Source of the DNA: Bradyrhizobium genosp. SA-3
GTDB taxonomy: Bacteria; Pseudomonadota; Alphaproteobacteria; Rhizobiales; Xanthobacteraceae
Reading direction: 5' to 3'
Assembly (NCBI RefSeq): GCF_004212635.1
Contig: NZ_PSRT01000041.1
Coordinates: forward strand, 1 to 60,776
DNA: 60,776 nucleotides
Shown here: in pieces, positions 26,902 through 36,004 of the stretch
Layout of the letters: every line of letters starts with the position of its first letter
How positions within the stretch are numbered: position 1 is the stretch's first letter
Made by a program: the position numbers and the translations under genes
The notes under the pieces: generated by a model
Seen by the model: only the letters and a program-made list of their open reading frames with translations
Databases searched by the model: none
Told to the model about the DNA's origin: nothing

Positions 26902-27281
26902 GCAGGGCTCCCGGCGCAAGAACTGGCGGAGCAGCCGGAATTCATTGGATGATGTTCACCATATCTTGACGTTCAACTTCGTCTCAAACAGCCTCGTGCA
27001 CAAAGGAGTGCCAGCCTTCGGCATCGCACCCCCCGGGGATTTTGTTGGCCCGATTGCTCTGGATTCGGCAGGTCTCTGGGGCATTCGCGTCGGTTTGGCC
27101 GGTGCCGACGACTTCCGCGCTACCCCTATAAACAGACATCGTTACCGCGCGTCGGCATGTCTCAAACGGGCCATAAGCGGATCCGTGCACGTGCCATTCC
27201 GAAGGATGGAAATTCACTGGCTTTCCGCTATTTTGTGTTGAGCCGCAGTTCTGTAGCGGCGATCTCGAAACGAGGTTCGCG
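26902..27281. other. 380-base region before the C13 peptidase gene
   Basis: No recognisable gene on either strand. Open frames of 130-160 codons occur but lack ribosome sites and show no protein-like pattern. It may contain the promoter of the peptidase gene. Confidence 0.35.
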
Positions 27282-28028
27282 ATGACCTCCAGGTCCTCGA
27301 TCAGGCGGCTCGGCGCGCCGCTCGTCGCTTTTTTTCTGACCATCTGGCCGTTGGTTCCTCCGGTACATGCGATTGAGGACACTGGAAAGGTTGGCGTGGT
27401 GTCCTTTGGTCTGTACGGGGATCAAGGCGTGTTTAGATCCGAGGCGACCGGCGCGGCTCAGGTCGTGGCCGGCCGTTTCGAGACTGGACCGATCAACGTG
27501 GAGTACAATTCCAAGAAAGGGGGACGTGCAACGATCGAAGCTCTGGCCAAGTCGTTGCAGACGGCAGCCAACCGCTTGGATGCCGAGAAAGATGTTCTCT
27601 TTTTGATTCTCACCTCGCATGGCTCTCCTGATGGCCTTGCAATCAAGGCGGGGCGGCTCACAGAAACGCTCACACCATCTCGTCTCCGCGACATGCTCGC
27701 GAAGACAGGTGTGCGACACAAGGTGGTGGTCATCTCGGCTTGTTATTCCGGGATTTTTATCCCGCGCCTGGCGACTCCCGATGTGCTGGTCATCACCGCG
27801 GCCGATGACAAGCATCCGTCGTTCGGCTGCCAGGACAAGGCCAAGTGGACCTATTTTGGCGACGCTTTTTTCAACGTCGCGCTCCGGAAAGCCGTCAGCC
27901 TGAAGGATGCGTTTCTCGATGCGCGCTCACTCGTCCGGAAGCGAGAATTGCGGGAACATTTCGAGCCGTCGAATCCGCTCATGGCGGGCGGTTCAGACGT
28001 GCTGCCATTGCTTGTCGGACGCCCTTGA
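27282..28028 (+). CDS. Secreted C13 (legumain-like) cysteine peptidase
   Basis: A 248-residue protein with a signal peptide (membrane-spanning stretch at residues 12-26, cleavage near PPVHA at 30). The catalytic dyad of clan CD is visible: His113 in LTSHGSPDG, and Cys154 in VVVISACYSGIF, each following a hydrophobic strand as in caspases and legumains. VLVITAADDKHPSFGC follows, as in bacterial C13 peptidases. It should act in the periplasm or outside the cell. It lies alone downstream of the quinoprotein module on the same strand, 380 bases away. Substrate is unknown; legumains cut after Asn or Asp. Confidence 0.85.
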   Translation: MTSRSSIRRLGAPLVAFFLTIWPLVPPVHAIEDTGKVGVVSFGLYGDQGVFRSEATGAAQVVAGRFETGPINVEYNSKKGGRATIEALAKSLQTAANRLDAEKDVLFLILTSHGSPDGLAIKAGRLTETLTPSRLRDMLAKTGVRHKVVVISACYSGIFIPRLATPDVLVITAADDKHPSFGCQDKAKWTYFGDAFFNVALRKAVSLKDAFLDARSLVRKRELREHFEPSNPLMAGGSDVLPLLVGRP

Positions 28029-28187
28029 ACAACCGGCCGCGAGCGCAGAGGCTATTGCTCGCGGGCGCATCGCCGTTTCCGGTCACCCCCGATAAGCAGA
28101 CTGTTTGGCGGCCCCTTAGATTTCGCATTCGGGCCAGAAGCGGACATCTGACGGGGATCGAAGCTTATGGGCCAGCTGTGGCCTTGT

Positions 28188-28370
28188 TCAACGTGTCATA
28201 TAAAATACTACAAAAAGCACGGCTATGATGAAAAGTAAGTCGATGCTGGAAACGATTTTGTCAACCGTCGTATAGGCCTTTGGGAGACGTCGTCTGGCCC
28301 CTTGCCCAAGCCATAGCGCTGCCGTGGCAAGCCCGACGAAAAGGCACAGGCCGGTTAAGAACGTCCACAT
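28188..28370 (-). CDS. Small membrane protein with two helices
   Basis: A 60-residue protein starting MWTFLTGLCLFVGLATAALW. A first helix (residues 3-20), a short basic loop (QGARRRLPKAY) and a second helix near the C-terminus (IDLLFIIAVLFVVFYMTR) give a hairpin in the inner membrane. The start at 28370 is inferred from the first helix; the frame is open further upstream. Function is unknown, and neighbours give no clue. Confidence 0.5.
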   Translation of the reverse strand: MWTFLTGLCLFVGLATAALWLGQGARRRLPKAYTTVDKIVSSIDLLFIIAVLFVVFYMTR

Positions 28371-28497
28371 GATCCTCTGGCCACGCACCGCGACGGTGCA
28401 CCAAGGTCCGCGCACATGGTCACACGCGGACTCTATTTGATGAGCGATCCAAGGATTTTATAGCCGAACGGATGCAGGGCAAGCCTGTTCAAGGAAA

Positions 28498-28615
28498 GTC
28501 CGCAATGGGTCACAATCGGCAGTCTGCACCGTTGCGAGCCCCTTCCGGTCTACACCCAACAGCCGACGCTTTGACCGGCATCGAGCTAGGCAGGATCGGG
28601 CCGCAAGCGGACATC
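28498..28615. repeat. Degenerate dispersed repeat (CATCGAGCTAGGCAG type), second copy
   Basis: Shares the ordered blocks GGGTCA, CGGCAGTCTG, CTTCCGGTCTAC and GCATCGAGCTAGGCAG followed by ATCGGGCC with 17917-18033. It ends next to the stop of the ABC binding-protein gene, at AAGCGGACATC. Confidence 0.6.
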
Positions 28616-29621
28616 ATTCAATGACCTCGTCGGCGCCGGCGAGGAGTGTCGGGGTCATTTCGAGGCTGAGCGCCTTGGCAGCCTTCAGATTGATGACCAA
28701 CTGGAATTTGTTGGGCCGATAGATCGGGATGTCGCCGGGCTTGGCCCCGTTCAGGATCTGATGCACGTCGATGGCAAGGCGTTGGGCAAGCTCGCCCAGA
28801 TCCGGCGCATAGCTCATCAGCCCACCTAAATCCACATAGTCGCGAAAGGGATAGATGATCGGAAGATGGAGTTTCCCGGCGAGTTCGGCAATGGAGGCGC
28901 GTTGCGCCAAAAAGGTGCCGCTCGCGTCAACCATGGCAGCGTCGAATTGCTGTGACGTCATCTCGGCAAAGGCGCGACGGAGTTGCGCGTCATTTACCTC
29001 CGGGAGGAAATTCCAGGTCAGCACGACGCCCAGGCCCTGCCCCGCTTTCTGAAGCGACAATCCGAGTGAGGTGTCCATAAAGATACGGGACGACGTCAGG
29101 TAAGCGACCTTGGCGGCCAAGGGCACCGCCTCCTTCAGGATTTGCAAGCGCTTGGCGACGATTTCGTAGCCTGCATCGATGCTGACACCCGTAAGGTTGC
29201 CTCCGGGATGCGCGAGGTTTGCAACCAATCCTGTCGCGATCGGATCTCCCATGATCGCAACAATCGGTATCGTTGTGGTGGCCGCCGCGAACGCTTCGAT
29301 GAGATCGTTAAGATTTACAACGATCACCTGCGGGTCGCGGCCAACGACGGCGGCAGCAAGAGACGCAAAATGTTCGGAGCGACCCTCTGCGGAATAACGC
29401 TCGACGACGATATTGGCTCCTTCTGCATAGCCCAACCCACGCAGCGTTTCATGAAACCGCCTCACCCAGAAGGGGCCAGCAGTCTCTGTCAGCTGACCAG
29501 CGGGAATGCCCGAATGAACAAACGCAATGCGGTGCTGCCGCGGGGCCCGCTGCGCCCAACCTGGGAGCGGCCAAGCCGCTGCCGCACCGCTCAGAAGCTT
29601 GATGAACTCCCGTCGCTGCAT
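28614..29621 (-). CDS. ABC transporter substrate-binding protein (ABC_sub_bind family), orphan
   Basis: A 335-residue secreted protein with an Arg-Arg signal (MQRREFIKLLSGAAAAWPLP). It has the two-lobed ABC_sub_bind pattern, with NLAHPGGNLTGVSIDAGYEI, then KAGQGLGVVLTWNFLPEV and LGGLMSYAPDLGELAQRLA. It ends in TPTLLAGADEVIE, as does the paralogue at 33183-34166. No permease or ATPase gene is adjacent. Bradyrhizobia carry many such stand-alone genes. The ligand is unknown. The Met at 29621 starts the signal sequence. Confidence 0.85.
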   Translation of the reverse strand: MQRREFIKLLSGAAAAWPLPGWAQRAPRQHRIAFVHSGIPAGQLTETAGPFWVRRFHETLRGLGYAEGANIVVERYSAEGRSEHFASLAAAVVGRDPQVIVVNLNDLIEAFAAATTTIPIVAIMGDPIATGLVANLAHPGGNLTGVSIDAGYEIVAKRLQILKEAVPLAAKVAYLTSSRIFMDTSLGLSLQKAGQGLGVVLTWNFLPEVNDAQLRRAFAEMTSQQFDAAMVDASGTFLAQRASIAELAGKLHLPIIYPFRDYVDLGGLMSYAPDLGELAQRLAIDVHQILNGAKPGDIPIYRPNKFQLVINLKAAKALSLEMTPTLLAGADEVIE

Positions 29622-29953
29622 CGCCAATCCCCGACGCTCCCAACCCGAAGCATAGGCAATTTTTTCGTGCAGGTCCAAGCGGCGGATCTCTGAGATGGTC
29701 CACAAGCGGTCCTCAGCTGAAGTTGCCGAGGAAATTCGCTGAGGGCCAACAGGCGACGTCGTTACTTGGTCTGATACACGGACAACTGAACGTCCATCTG
29801 AGCTTCGCCCGCAGCCGCTGCCAGATCGGCCCGGACCATCAAAGTTTTAGATAAAGCCGAATGGGGAAAGTCCAAAGCGACATCCAAGGTCGGCGCTCCG
29901 ATCGAACCCTCGGCGACCAGTCGCAGGATGATGGCGCGAACTGACGCACGGAA

Positions 29954-31897
29954 TCATTCCGGCATCCCTGCCTGGCGTAGACCCTGGTAAACCCGCTGGC
30001 GCTGGGCGAGAAATGCCGGCCGATCAGAGGGCTCGACGGCCTTGAACCGGCCTAACGTGAAGCCCGGATTCAGACGCTGAAACTCCGCCATTTCGGCCCG
30101 CGCGGCGGTTTCCTGTCCAGTAAGCGCAAGGGCGCTGGCGAGAAACAAATGGCCGAAGCTGCTGCGCGGATTGAGGTCGACCGACGTCCTCAGCCATGCG
30201 ACGGCGGCGTCGTCGCGTCCGAGATGAAGGTTCGCAACCCCCACGAACATTTGCCACATCGCAAGGTTCGGATCTCGCGGGCTGATTTTCATCGCCTTTT
30301 GCACGTGCTCGAACGCCTCCTCGGGCTGCCCAAGGATGACTTTCGTCGCTCCAAGCATCCCATAGCTGCTGGCGAAATTTCGATCGAGCGCGATGGCGGT
30401 TTCATATTCTCCGACCGCTTGCTCAAGACGGCCGAATTGATATCGCAGGGTGGCCTTTATGTGATGCGCAAAGGCGCTCTTGGGATCGAGAGCCAAAGCT
30501 CGGTCAACTGCTTCGCCCGCCTGTCGCAGGTCTTCCTCGCGGGAGGGACTGAACCGAGCGTTGAAAAGAAACGCGCTCCCGAGGCCTACCCACGCCGGCG
30601 CACTACTGGCGTCGAGCCGAATCGCCTCCTGGAAAAGGCGGCGTGCTTCCGACACATCTTCGCCCTGGCGGGCTCTATTCATGATGGCGGTGCCACGCAT
30701 CACCAGGTCCATCGCGTTGGGATTGTTCGGTCGCTGACGCAGGGCTCGCTGGCCTTCGGCATCGACCAGCTCCAGGCTCAGCGTTCGAGCAATTCGCGCT
30801 GTGATCTCGTTTTGCATCTGGAAAAGATCGCCGCGCTGGTAGTCGAAACGCTCCGCCCACAGATGCGCGCCGGTGTCGCCGTGGATGAGCTGGGCATTGA
30901 CCCGCACCTGGTTCTCGGAACGCTGAACGCTGCCTTCGAGCACGTAGCGAACACCAAGATCGCGGCTCACCTGTTTTGCGTCCGCCGGCCGGCCCTTGTA
31001 GGTAAACGCCGTGTTGCGCGAGATAACAAAGCTACCCGAGATGCGCGACAGGTCGGTCGTCAGGTCCTCGGTCAAGCCATCGGCGAAATAGTCCTGCTCG
31101 GGGTCATGCGACAGGTTCGCGAAGGGCAGAACGACGATGGATAGCCGGGGCGCAGAGGCCTCAGTTGGCGCCGCAGGACCAATCGTTAAAGGCGCGGTCG
31201 CGCCGATCCGAACGGGTGGCGGGGCCCTTCCGAATTGCCACCACAAGCCGGCGGAAACGACCAACAGCACGCTGCCCGTCGCGACAAGGCTTGCGAGCAA
31301 CACGCGACCAGATGAGCGGACGGCCGTCATTGGCACAACTGGCGGTGCCGCGTAATTTTTGAAATTGACCGCGAAGATCCTGACCGGGCGATCGATGTTT
31401 TTTACGCTGTGCTCCCCGCCGTCTTCGAATGTGAGGCCGGGTAATCTGTCGCGGACCTGATCATGCACAGCCTGCGATATGCACACCTCGCCCGGTTGAG
31501 CCAAGGCTTCCAGCCGTGCCGCCACGTTGACGCCGTCTCCGTAAACGTCGCCTTCGTCAATAATTACGTCGCCAAGATTGATTCCGACGCGAAACACTAT
31601 GCGCTCGTTCGGCGGCAGATCGCGGTTGCGCGCAACCATGGCCTGCTGCACCTCGACCGCACACTGTACCGCCTCGACGACGCTTGGAAACTCAACCAAC
31701 ATCCCATCGCCGGTCGTCTTCACGATGCGGCCTAGGTGCTGGGCGATCTTCGGATTGATAAGCTCGCGGCGATGCGCCTTGAGACGCGCGAGAGTCCCCT
31801 CCTCATCCGCCCCCATCAACCGGCTGTAGCCGGCGATATCAGCGGCGAGGATTGCCGCAAGTCTGCGTTCGGTGCGGTTGCGCACGCCCGGGCCCAT
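29954..31897 (-). CDS. Class III adenylate/guanylate cyclase with TolB-like domain and TPR repeats
   Basis: A 647-residue protein. Residues 10-190 form a class III cyclase domain (RLAAILAADIAGYSRLMGAD with the metal Asp, KTTGDGMLVEF, VFRVGINLGDVI, GDGVNVAARLE). One transmembrane helix near 200-222 (LLASLVATGSVLLVVSAGLW) is followed by a TolB/FlgO-like domain (SIVVLPFANLSHDPEQDYFA) and TPR repeats to the C-terminus. This domain order is abundant in bradyrhizobia. It probably makes cAMP in response to a periplasmic signal. Substrate-specificity residues were not resolved. Confidence 0.9.
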   Translation of the reverse strand: MGPGVRNRTERRLAAILAADIAGYSRLMGADEEGTLARLKAHRRELINPKIAQHLGRIVKTTGDGMLVEFPSVVEAVQCAVEVQQAMVARNRDLPPNERIVFRVGINLGDVIIDEGDVYGDGVNVAARLEALAQPGEVCISQAVHDQVRDRLPGLTFEDGGEHSVKNIDRPVRIFAVNFKNYAAPPVVPMTAVRSSGRVLLASLVATGSVLLVVSAGLWWQFGRAPPPVRIGATAPLTIGPAAPTEASAPRLSIVVLPFANLSHDPEQDYFADGLTEDLTTDLSRISGSFVISRNTAFTYKGRPADAKQVSRDLGVRYVLEGSVQRSENQVRVNAQLIHGDTGAHLWAERFDYQRGDLFQMQNEITARIARTLSLELVDAEGQRALRQRPNNPNAMDLVMRGTAIMNRARQGEDVSEARRLFQEAIRLDASSAPAWVGLGSAFLFNARFSPSREEDLRQAGEAVDRALALDPKSAFAHHIKATLRYQFGRLEQAVGEYETAIALDRNFASSYGMLGATKVILGQPEEAFEHVQKAMKISPRDPNLAMWQMFVGVANLHLGRDDAAVAWLRTSVDLNPRSSFGHLFLASALALTGQETAARAEMAEFQRLNPGFTLGRFKAVEPSDRPAFLAQRQRVYQGLRQAGMPE

Positions 31898-32056
31898 GGG
31901 AGCCTCCGCGCGCCCATTCTAGGACGTTCTTGTCCAGGCTGCAGCAAGCTTAACCGCACCATCTTGGTGCCTGATGCCTGCCCTGATCCGGCTTGGCCCG
32001 CCGCAAAGTGCGGGAGCGAAACTGCAGCCCGACCCATTCCGAGGCCAAAGCGGCAG

Positions 32057-32083
32057 AAAGGGCCACCCCGCGGTGGCCCTTTT
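32057..32083. terminator. Bidirectional hairpin terminator
   Basis: AGGGCCACC and GGTGGCCCT form a perfect 9-bp stem around CCGC, flanked by AAA on the left and TTT on the right. It lies 5 bases after the minus-strand dienelactone hydrolase stop and upstream of the cyclase start. Confidence 0.75.
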
Positions 32084-32085
32084 GA

Positions 32086-32880
32086 TTATTTTCGAAGGTT
32101 TGCGGCAAAGAACTTGGCGGCTTCCGCCTTCGCTTCCTGATCAGCTTTGGCGTCGTATCTGAGCGGCAGATTGTACTTCTTGCCGAGTTCGGTCGCTTCG
32201 GGGTTCGTGAACGCGTGCACAGCACCGGGATACTCGATGACCTGATAATCGGCCTTCGCTGCGTCGAAATCCTTCTTGAGCGCATCGTACTGCTCGCGCT
32301 TCACGAACGGGTCGTCCGCGCCGTTCAGAATGAGGATTTTAGCTTTGACGGTTCCCGGCGCCGGTGCAGGAGTGTTGAGACCAAGTGATGCGTGAAAGCC
32401 CGCAACGGCGGCGAGATCAGCGCCGGCGCGTGCCATGTTCAGCACCACCGCGCCGCCGAAGCAGTAGCCGACTGCGCCGATCCGCTGGGGATTGACCGAG
32501 CTCTGCCTGGCGAGTTGCTGCCGCGCTGCGTTGAAGCGCGCCTCCATCGCCTTCGGATCCTTCATCACTGCCCCCGAGAGCGCGCCGGCGTCCTTCGGGT
32601 TGTCGGCGGTCTTGCCGTCGCCGTACATATCCGCAATGAACGCCGTGTAGCCCTGCTCCGCGAATTTCCGTGCCTCGTTATGGATATGCTTGGTGATGCC
32701 CCACCATTCGGGCACCATGACGATGCCGGGCCGCTTGGCCTGGGTCGCGTCGTCGTAGACAACGAGGCCCTTCATCGTGGTCTCGCCATCGGTGTAGGTG
32801 ACCGGCTCTTCCCTGATCGCTGCGTGTGCGCTCGCGACCATTGCGATGGCGCAAAGTGCTCCCACTATGTTCGTTCGCAT
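32086..32880 (-). CDS. Dienelactone hydrolase family protein with signal peptide
   Basis: A 264-residue alpha/beta hydrolase exported to the periplasm (signal MRTNIVGALCAIAMVASAHA). The nucleophile Cys is in GAVGYCFGGAVV, the acid in LNGADDPFVKREQ and the His in YPGAVHAFTNPEA. VMVPEWWGITKHIHNEARKF is the family's early signature. Export and the KADYQVIEYPG segment set it apart from the cytosolic copy at 7169-7843. It ends at a strong hairpin terminator. Substrate is unknown. Confidence 0.88.
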   Translation of the reverse strand: MRTNIVGALCAIAMVASAHAAIREEPVTYTDGETTMKGLVVYDDATQAKRPGIVMVPEWWGITKHIHNEARKFAEQGYTAFIADMYGDGKTADNPKDAGALSGAVMKDPKAMEARFNAARQQLARQSSVNPQRIGAVGYCFGGAVVLNMARAGADLAAVAGFHASLGLNTPAPAPGTVKAKILILNGADDPFVKREQYDALKKDFDAAKADYQVIEYPGAVHAFTNPEATELGKKYNLPLRYDAKADQEAKAEAAKFFAANLRK

Positions 32881-33182
32881 GCTGACCTCCCGCGGGTTTG
32901 GCACAAGACTACATTGGCATACCAGCGACTCCTGCGCTAGGCTTTGAAACCCGTGCAGGTGCTCTCGGTGGCTGCGCCGAAATTATCCGGCGTTCGGGCG
33001 TCCAGCTTGAGGCGGAGCGTGCCGACATTGCGTGAATGATGATACTGATGTCGCCCTTGGGTCAAAATGCGAAGAAATCATCGTGAGCACGGTCCGCCAC
33101 GACCAACTAAGCGGACGTTAATGGGAGGGTCTGCCACTTCGGTGTCGGGCCAGTACCGGACTCATGCACTACAGCAATCATC

Positions 33183-34166
33183 TCATTCGATGACCTCGTC
33201 GGCGCCGGCGAGCAAGGTTGGCGGAACAGTGATGCCGAGCGACTTTGCGGTGGTGAGATTGATGATGAGTTCGAATGTCTTTGGCAGCTCGACTGGTAGA
33301 TCGCTTGGATGCATACCCTTTAGAACTCTGTCGACATAATAGGCCGCGCGGCCATAGTTCTCACAAAAGTTCAACCCATAGGACATCAAGCCGCCGGCTT
33401 CGACATATTCTCTGACCTGGAAGATCGTCGCCAATTGGTTTTGTACCGCAAACTCTGCGATCTGCTTCCGATAGGCAAAAGTGAGCGCCTCCTGTAATGT
33501 GATGAGTGCGTGGCAATGGAAATGCGAGCCCGCAGACAACAGCCGCTCCAGATCGTCAGTTGACCGGACTTCAATCGGTTCGATAAAGACCCCGGAGGCC
33601 TGTCCACCGGTTTTGAGCTCTTGCAGTTCCAACATCTTGCCAGCGTTGCCGGGATTATGCAGGACACATACGCGCGTGAGGTTCGGCGCGACCGTCTTCA
33701 ACAATTCGATCAGTTTGGCGCTTGTTGATGGCAGGAAATTCGATACTCCGGTGATATTTCCGCCGGGACGCGCCAAGCTCTCGACGATACCGCTGGCCAC
33801 AGGGTCACTTACCGCCGCAAAAACGATCGGAATACGGGTCGTTGCCCGTTTGGCGGCCTGGGCTCCAGGTGTAGATGTTGCGACGATCAGGTCCGGATTC
33901 AATCGGACAAGTTCGGCGGCGAACTGGGAATATCGATCAACGATGCCTTCGGTCCACCGAAGCTCCAGCTTGAAATCTTGTCCCTCAGTCCAGCCAAATT
34001 TGCGCAAACCGGACAGAAAACAAGCAAGCAGAGTCTGGCCGACAGGCGACGACGTACCGCCAAGAAATCCTACTCTCGCCGGTACTGAGCGCTGCGCCCG
34101 CGCAACGAATGGCGACACTGACACGCATCCGGCGCCAACCAGTCCGATGAACTCGCGACGTCCCAT
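33183..34166 (-). CDS. ABC transporter substrate-binding protein (ABC_sub_bind family), orphan paralogue
   Basis: A 327-residue secreted protein starting MGRREFIGLVGAGCVSVSPF, a twin-arginine-like signal. ARPGGNITGVSNFLPSTSAK and EAGGLMSYGLNFCENYGRAA follow the family pattern. The C-terminus TVPPTLLAGADEVIE and the nucleotide sequence around the stop resemble the gene at 28614-29621, indicating a diverged paralogue rather than a recent copy. No transporter partners are adjacent. Confidence 0.85.
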   Translation of the reverse strand: MGRREFIGLVGAGCVSVSPFVARAQRSVPARVGFLGGTSSPVGQTLLACFLSGLRKFGWTEGQDFKLELRWTEGIVDRYSQFAAELVRLNPDLIVATSTPGAQAAKRATTRIPIVFAAVSDPVASGIVESLARPGGNITGVSNFLPSTSAKLIELLKTVAPNLTRVCVLHNPGNAGKMLELQELKTGGQASGVFIEPIEVRSTDDLERLLSAGSHFHCHALITLQEALTFAYRKQIAEFAVQNQLATIFQVREYVEAGGLMSYGLNFCENYGRAAYYVDRVLKGMHPSDLPVELPKTFELIINLTTAKSLGITVPPTLLAGADEVIE

Positions 34167-34491
34167 GTCGGCCTCCCGACTGCGCCGGCAACATCAGAGC
34201 AGGCTGAAGATACCATAAGTCGCTACTAGAGATTAAGGCTCTCAAGCCCCTTACGAATAATTGGTCGCAGCGAGCGACTGTCCGCTTCGGGTCAAACAGG
34301 AAAGTGACAGCCAATCGGACCCTTTTCCGGTTACCCGCTATGAGCGGACATGATGGCGCTAGGTCCGGCAGGTTAGCTCAGGCCAAAAGCCGCCTCCGCC
34401 AAATGCAGTTTGTCCGGGCGGTATTCCCGAGACGTATCAGCATCGATTTCCTGGTGTTAGATTTCCTGCTCCTACCGAACAGGAGGACGAC
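34167..34491. other. 325-base region with a degenerate GTCCGCTTCGGGTCAAA repeat
   Basis: No gene seen. Around 34277-34350, GTCCGCTTCGGGTCAAA is followed at a distance by GAGCGGACATGATGG, the same kind of element as at 17917 and 28498. The dodecin ribosome site (AGGAGG) is at its right end. Confidence 0.45.
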
Positions 34492-34707
34492 ATGCCTGAC
34501 AGCGTCTACAAGGTCATTGAACTGGTCGGTACCAGCACCGACTCCTGGGAGAGGGCGGCCGCCAATGCGGTCGAGCAAGCTGCAAAATCTCTCAGAGATC
34601 TTCGCATTGCAGAGGTCGTCAAGCTCGATATGCAGCTGGATGACAAGGGAAAGGTCGAGGCCTATCGCGCCAAGCTCAACGTATCGTTCAAGTTCGAAGG
34701 CTCCTGA
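34492..34707 (+). CDS. Dodecin family flavin-binding protein
   Basis: A 71-residue protein matching dodecin: VYKVIELVGTSTDSWERAA at the N-terminus, AEVVKLDMQLDDKGKVEAYR in the middle and KLNVSFKF at the end, one helix packed on three strands. Dodecins form hollow 12-mers that store riboflavin or FMN. AGGAGGACGAC precedes the ATG. A 10-bp GC hairpin follows the gene. Confidence 0.93.
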   Translation: MPDSVYKVIELVGTSTDSWERAAANAVEQAAKSLRDLRIAEVVKLDMQLDDKGKVEAYRAKLNVSFKFEGS

Positions 34708-34716
34708 GCCTCAGCA

Positions 34717-34749
34717 CCTCGCCCCGTTTGCGGCGCTTGCGGGGCGAGG
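34717..34749 (+). terminator. Hairpin after the dodecin gene
   Basis: CCTCGCCCCG and CGGGGCGAGG form a perfect 10-bp stem around a 13-base loop, 10 bases after the dodecin stop. No T-run follows. Confidence 0.5.
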
Positions 34750-34880
34750 ATGCGTCATTGGAAACGGCGCGTTGCGCGGTCCGCCCAACCGGGCGCTGTA
34801 ACCCAGCTCGGAAGTAGGCTCTGGTCCGATCGGGAGCGATATGCTTTGATGGGTGGGGGCGTATGGCGCGTGGTGGCCCC

Positions 34881-35192
34881 ATGTACATGGTCATTCGCAA
34901 GTACACCAAGGTTCGTTCGGTCGCGGACGCCGCCCGCCGCGCCAAGAGCGGCGTCGGCGAGATCCTCAGGCAATCGCACGGCTTCAGATCTTACCATGTG
35001 CTGGATGCGGGCGACGGCGTCGGGATCGCCGTGATGATATTTGACGACCGCGAAAGCGCCAATGCAGCGAACGCCAAGATACTGGCGTTTGTTCAAGCCA
35101 GTCTGCATGACCTCGATCTTGGAGTTCCCGAAATCGCTGCCGGCGAGGTTTTGGTGAACATCGAGCCTGATGGGTCCTCGGGCATCAAGTAG
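34881..35192 (+). CDS. ABM-like small protein (dimeric alpha/beta barrel type)
   Basis: A 103-residue protein: MYMVIRKYTKV, then a helix (VADAARRAKSGVGEILRQ), strands FRSYHVLDAGDGVGIAVMIF and a second helix (ESANAANAKILAFVQASL). The pattern resembles antibiotic-biosynthesis-monooxygenase-like folds and matches the protein at 58610-58903 in layout. The Met at 34881 is chosen over 34863 because homology with that paralogue starts there. Role unknown; there is no evidence of enzyme activity. Confidence 0.7.
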   Translation: MYMVIRKYTKVRSVADAARRAKSGVGEILRQSHGFRSYHVLDAGDGVGIAVMIFDDRESANAANAKILAFVQASLHDLDLGVPEIAAGEVLVNIEPDGSSGIK

Positions 35193-35352
35193 CCGCAAAC
35201 CTCAGCAGTTGCGTGGCGGGTACCGCCCCTCTCCATACTCATGTCGTCGACCTGATGTCCCCGTCGCGTTTGCGGCGATCACGCCCTGGGCATCTGCGTG
35301 TCGTCGGCCGGGAATATGCGACTGCACGCGCTTTTCGAGGAGCAGCAACGAC

Positions 35353-35523
35353 ATGAAGCTACACACCTCCGAAGCATTTTCCATCACAGCGATCGGCTGG
35401 ATACCGCTCGTGCTTATGGGCACCGCGATGCCGCCACGAGATCCCGATGAAGACGAGGAGGAGGAAGACGACGAAGAGGACGATGACGAACCGGCGGTCG
35501 TGCGCGAGCCGGACGAAGACTAG
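35353..35523 (+). CDS. Acidic miniprotein
   Basis: A 56-residue protein. An N-terminal hydrophobic patch (residues 10-24, SITAIGWIPLVLMG) is followed by MPPRDPDEDEEEEDDEED and an end VVREPDED. GAGGAGCAGCAACGAC before the ATG resembles the leader of the minus-strand paralogue at 36413-36589. The hydrophobic part could be a short membrane or signal segment, but this is uncertain. Function is unknown. Confidence 0.65.
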   Translation: MKLHTSEAFSITAIGWIPLVLMGTAMPPRDPDEDEEEEDDEEDDDEPAVVREPDED

Positions 35524-35562
35524 ACTAGCGCGTGTTCGGCGGTCGGCGCTATAATATCTGCC

Positions 35563-35892
35563 ATGGGCTGGGATGCGAAAGACATAGCGCTCCTCACTAG
35601 GCTGTGGTCCGCAGGACAGAGCGCGGCGCAGATCGCGCGCCGTCTCGGATGCAGTCGTAACGCGGTCTGCGGCATGCTGACCCGTCAGGGCCTGAAGCGC
35701 GGCCACAAGCCGCCCACGGCAAGGCCCAAGATAAGGCCGCCCCCGAAGCTGAGGCCGACATCGTCGGCAGCCTGCGCCCGTCCGGTCGCAAAGAAGGTGT
35801 CGCGGAACACAGCGGAGAGGCAGCAGCCCAAGGAATTCAGCAAGCAGCAGCTTTACGCCATGCTGGCTGAGGCGGTCAGAAACACCGGCTAA
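35563..35892 (+). CDS. GcrA-like cell-cycle regulator family protein
   Basis: A 109-residue protein with the GcrA N-terminal helix-turn-helix: MGWDAKDIALLTRLWSAGQS, then AAQIARRLG and SRNAVCGMLTRQGL. GcrA proteins bind DNA at methylated GANTC sites together with sigma-70 in alphaproteobacteria. The linker is basic and Pro-rich. The C-terminal part is much shorter than in full GcrA (about 170 residues), so this may be an accessory paralogue. Confidence 0.8.
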   Translation: MGWDAKDIALLTRLWSAGQSAAQIARRLGCSRNAVCGMLTRQGLKRGHKPPTARPKIRPPPKLRPTSSAACARPVAKKVSRNTAERQQPKEFSKQQLYAMLAEAVRNTG

Positions 35893-36004
35893 GAGCTCAC
35901 CGCGAACGTCGTTGCGCTTCCGTCACGGGCTGGCCCAGCTCGACGGGTTCGGCCGTCGCGTGCCCTTCCCAAGCCTTCGTCTGCTTTCAACGTCTGCTTT
36001 CAAC

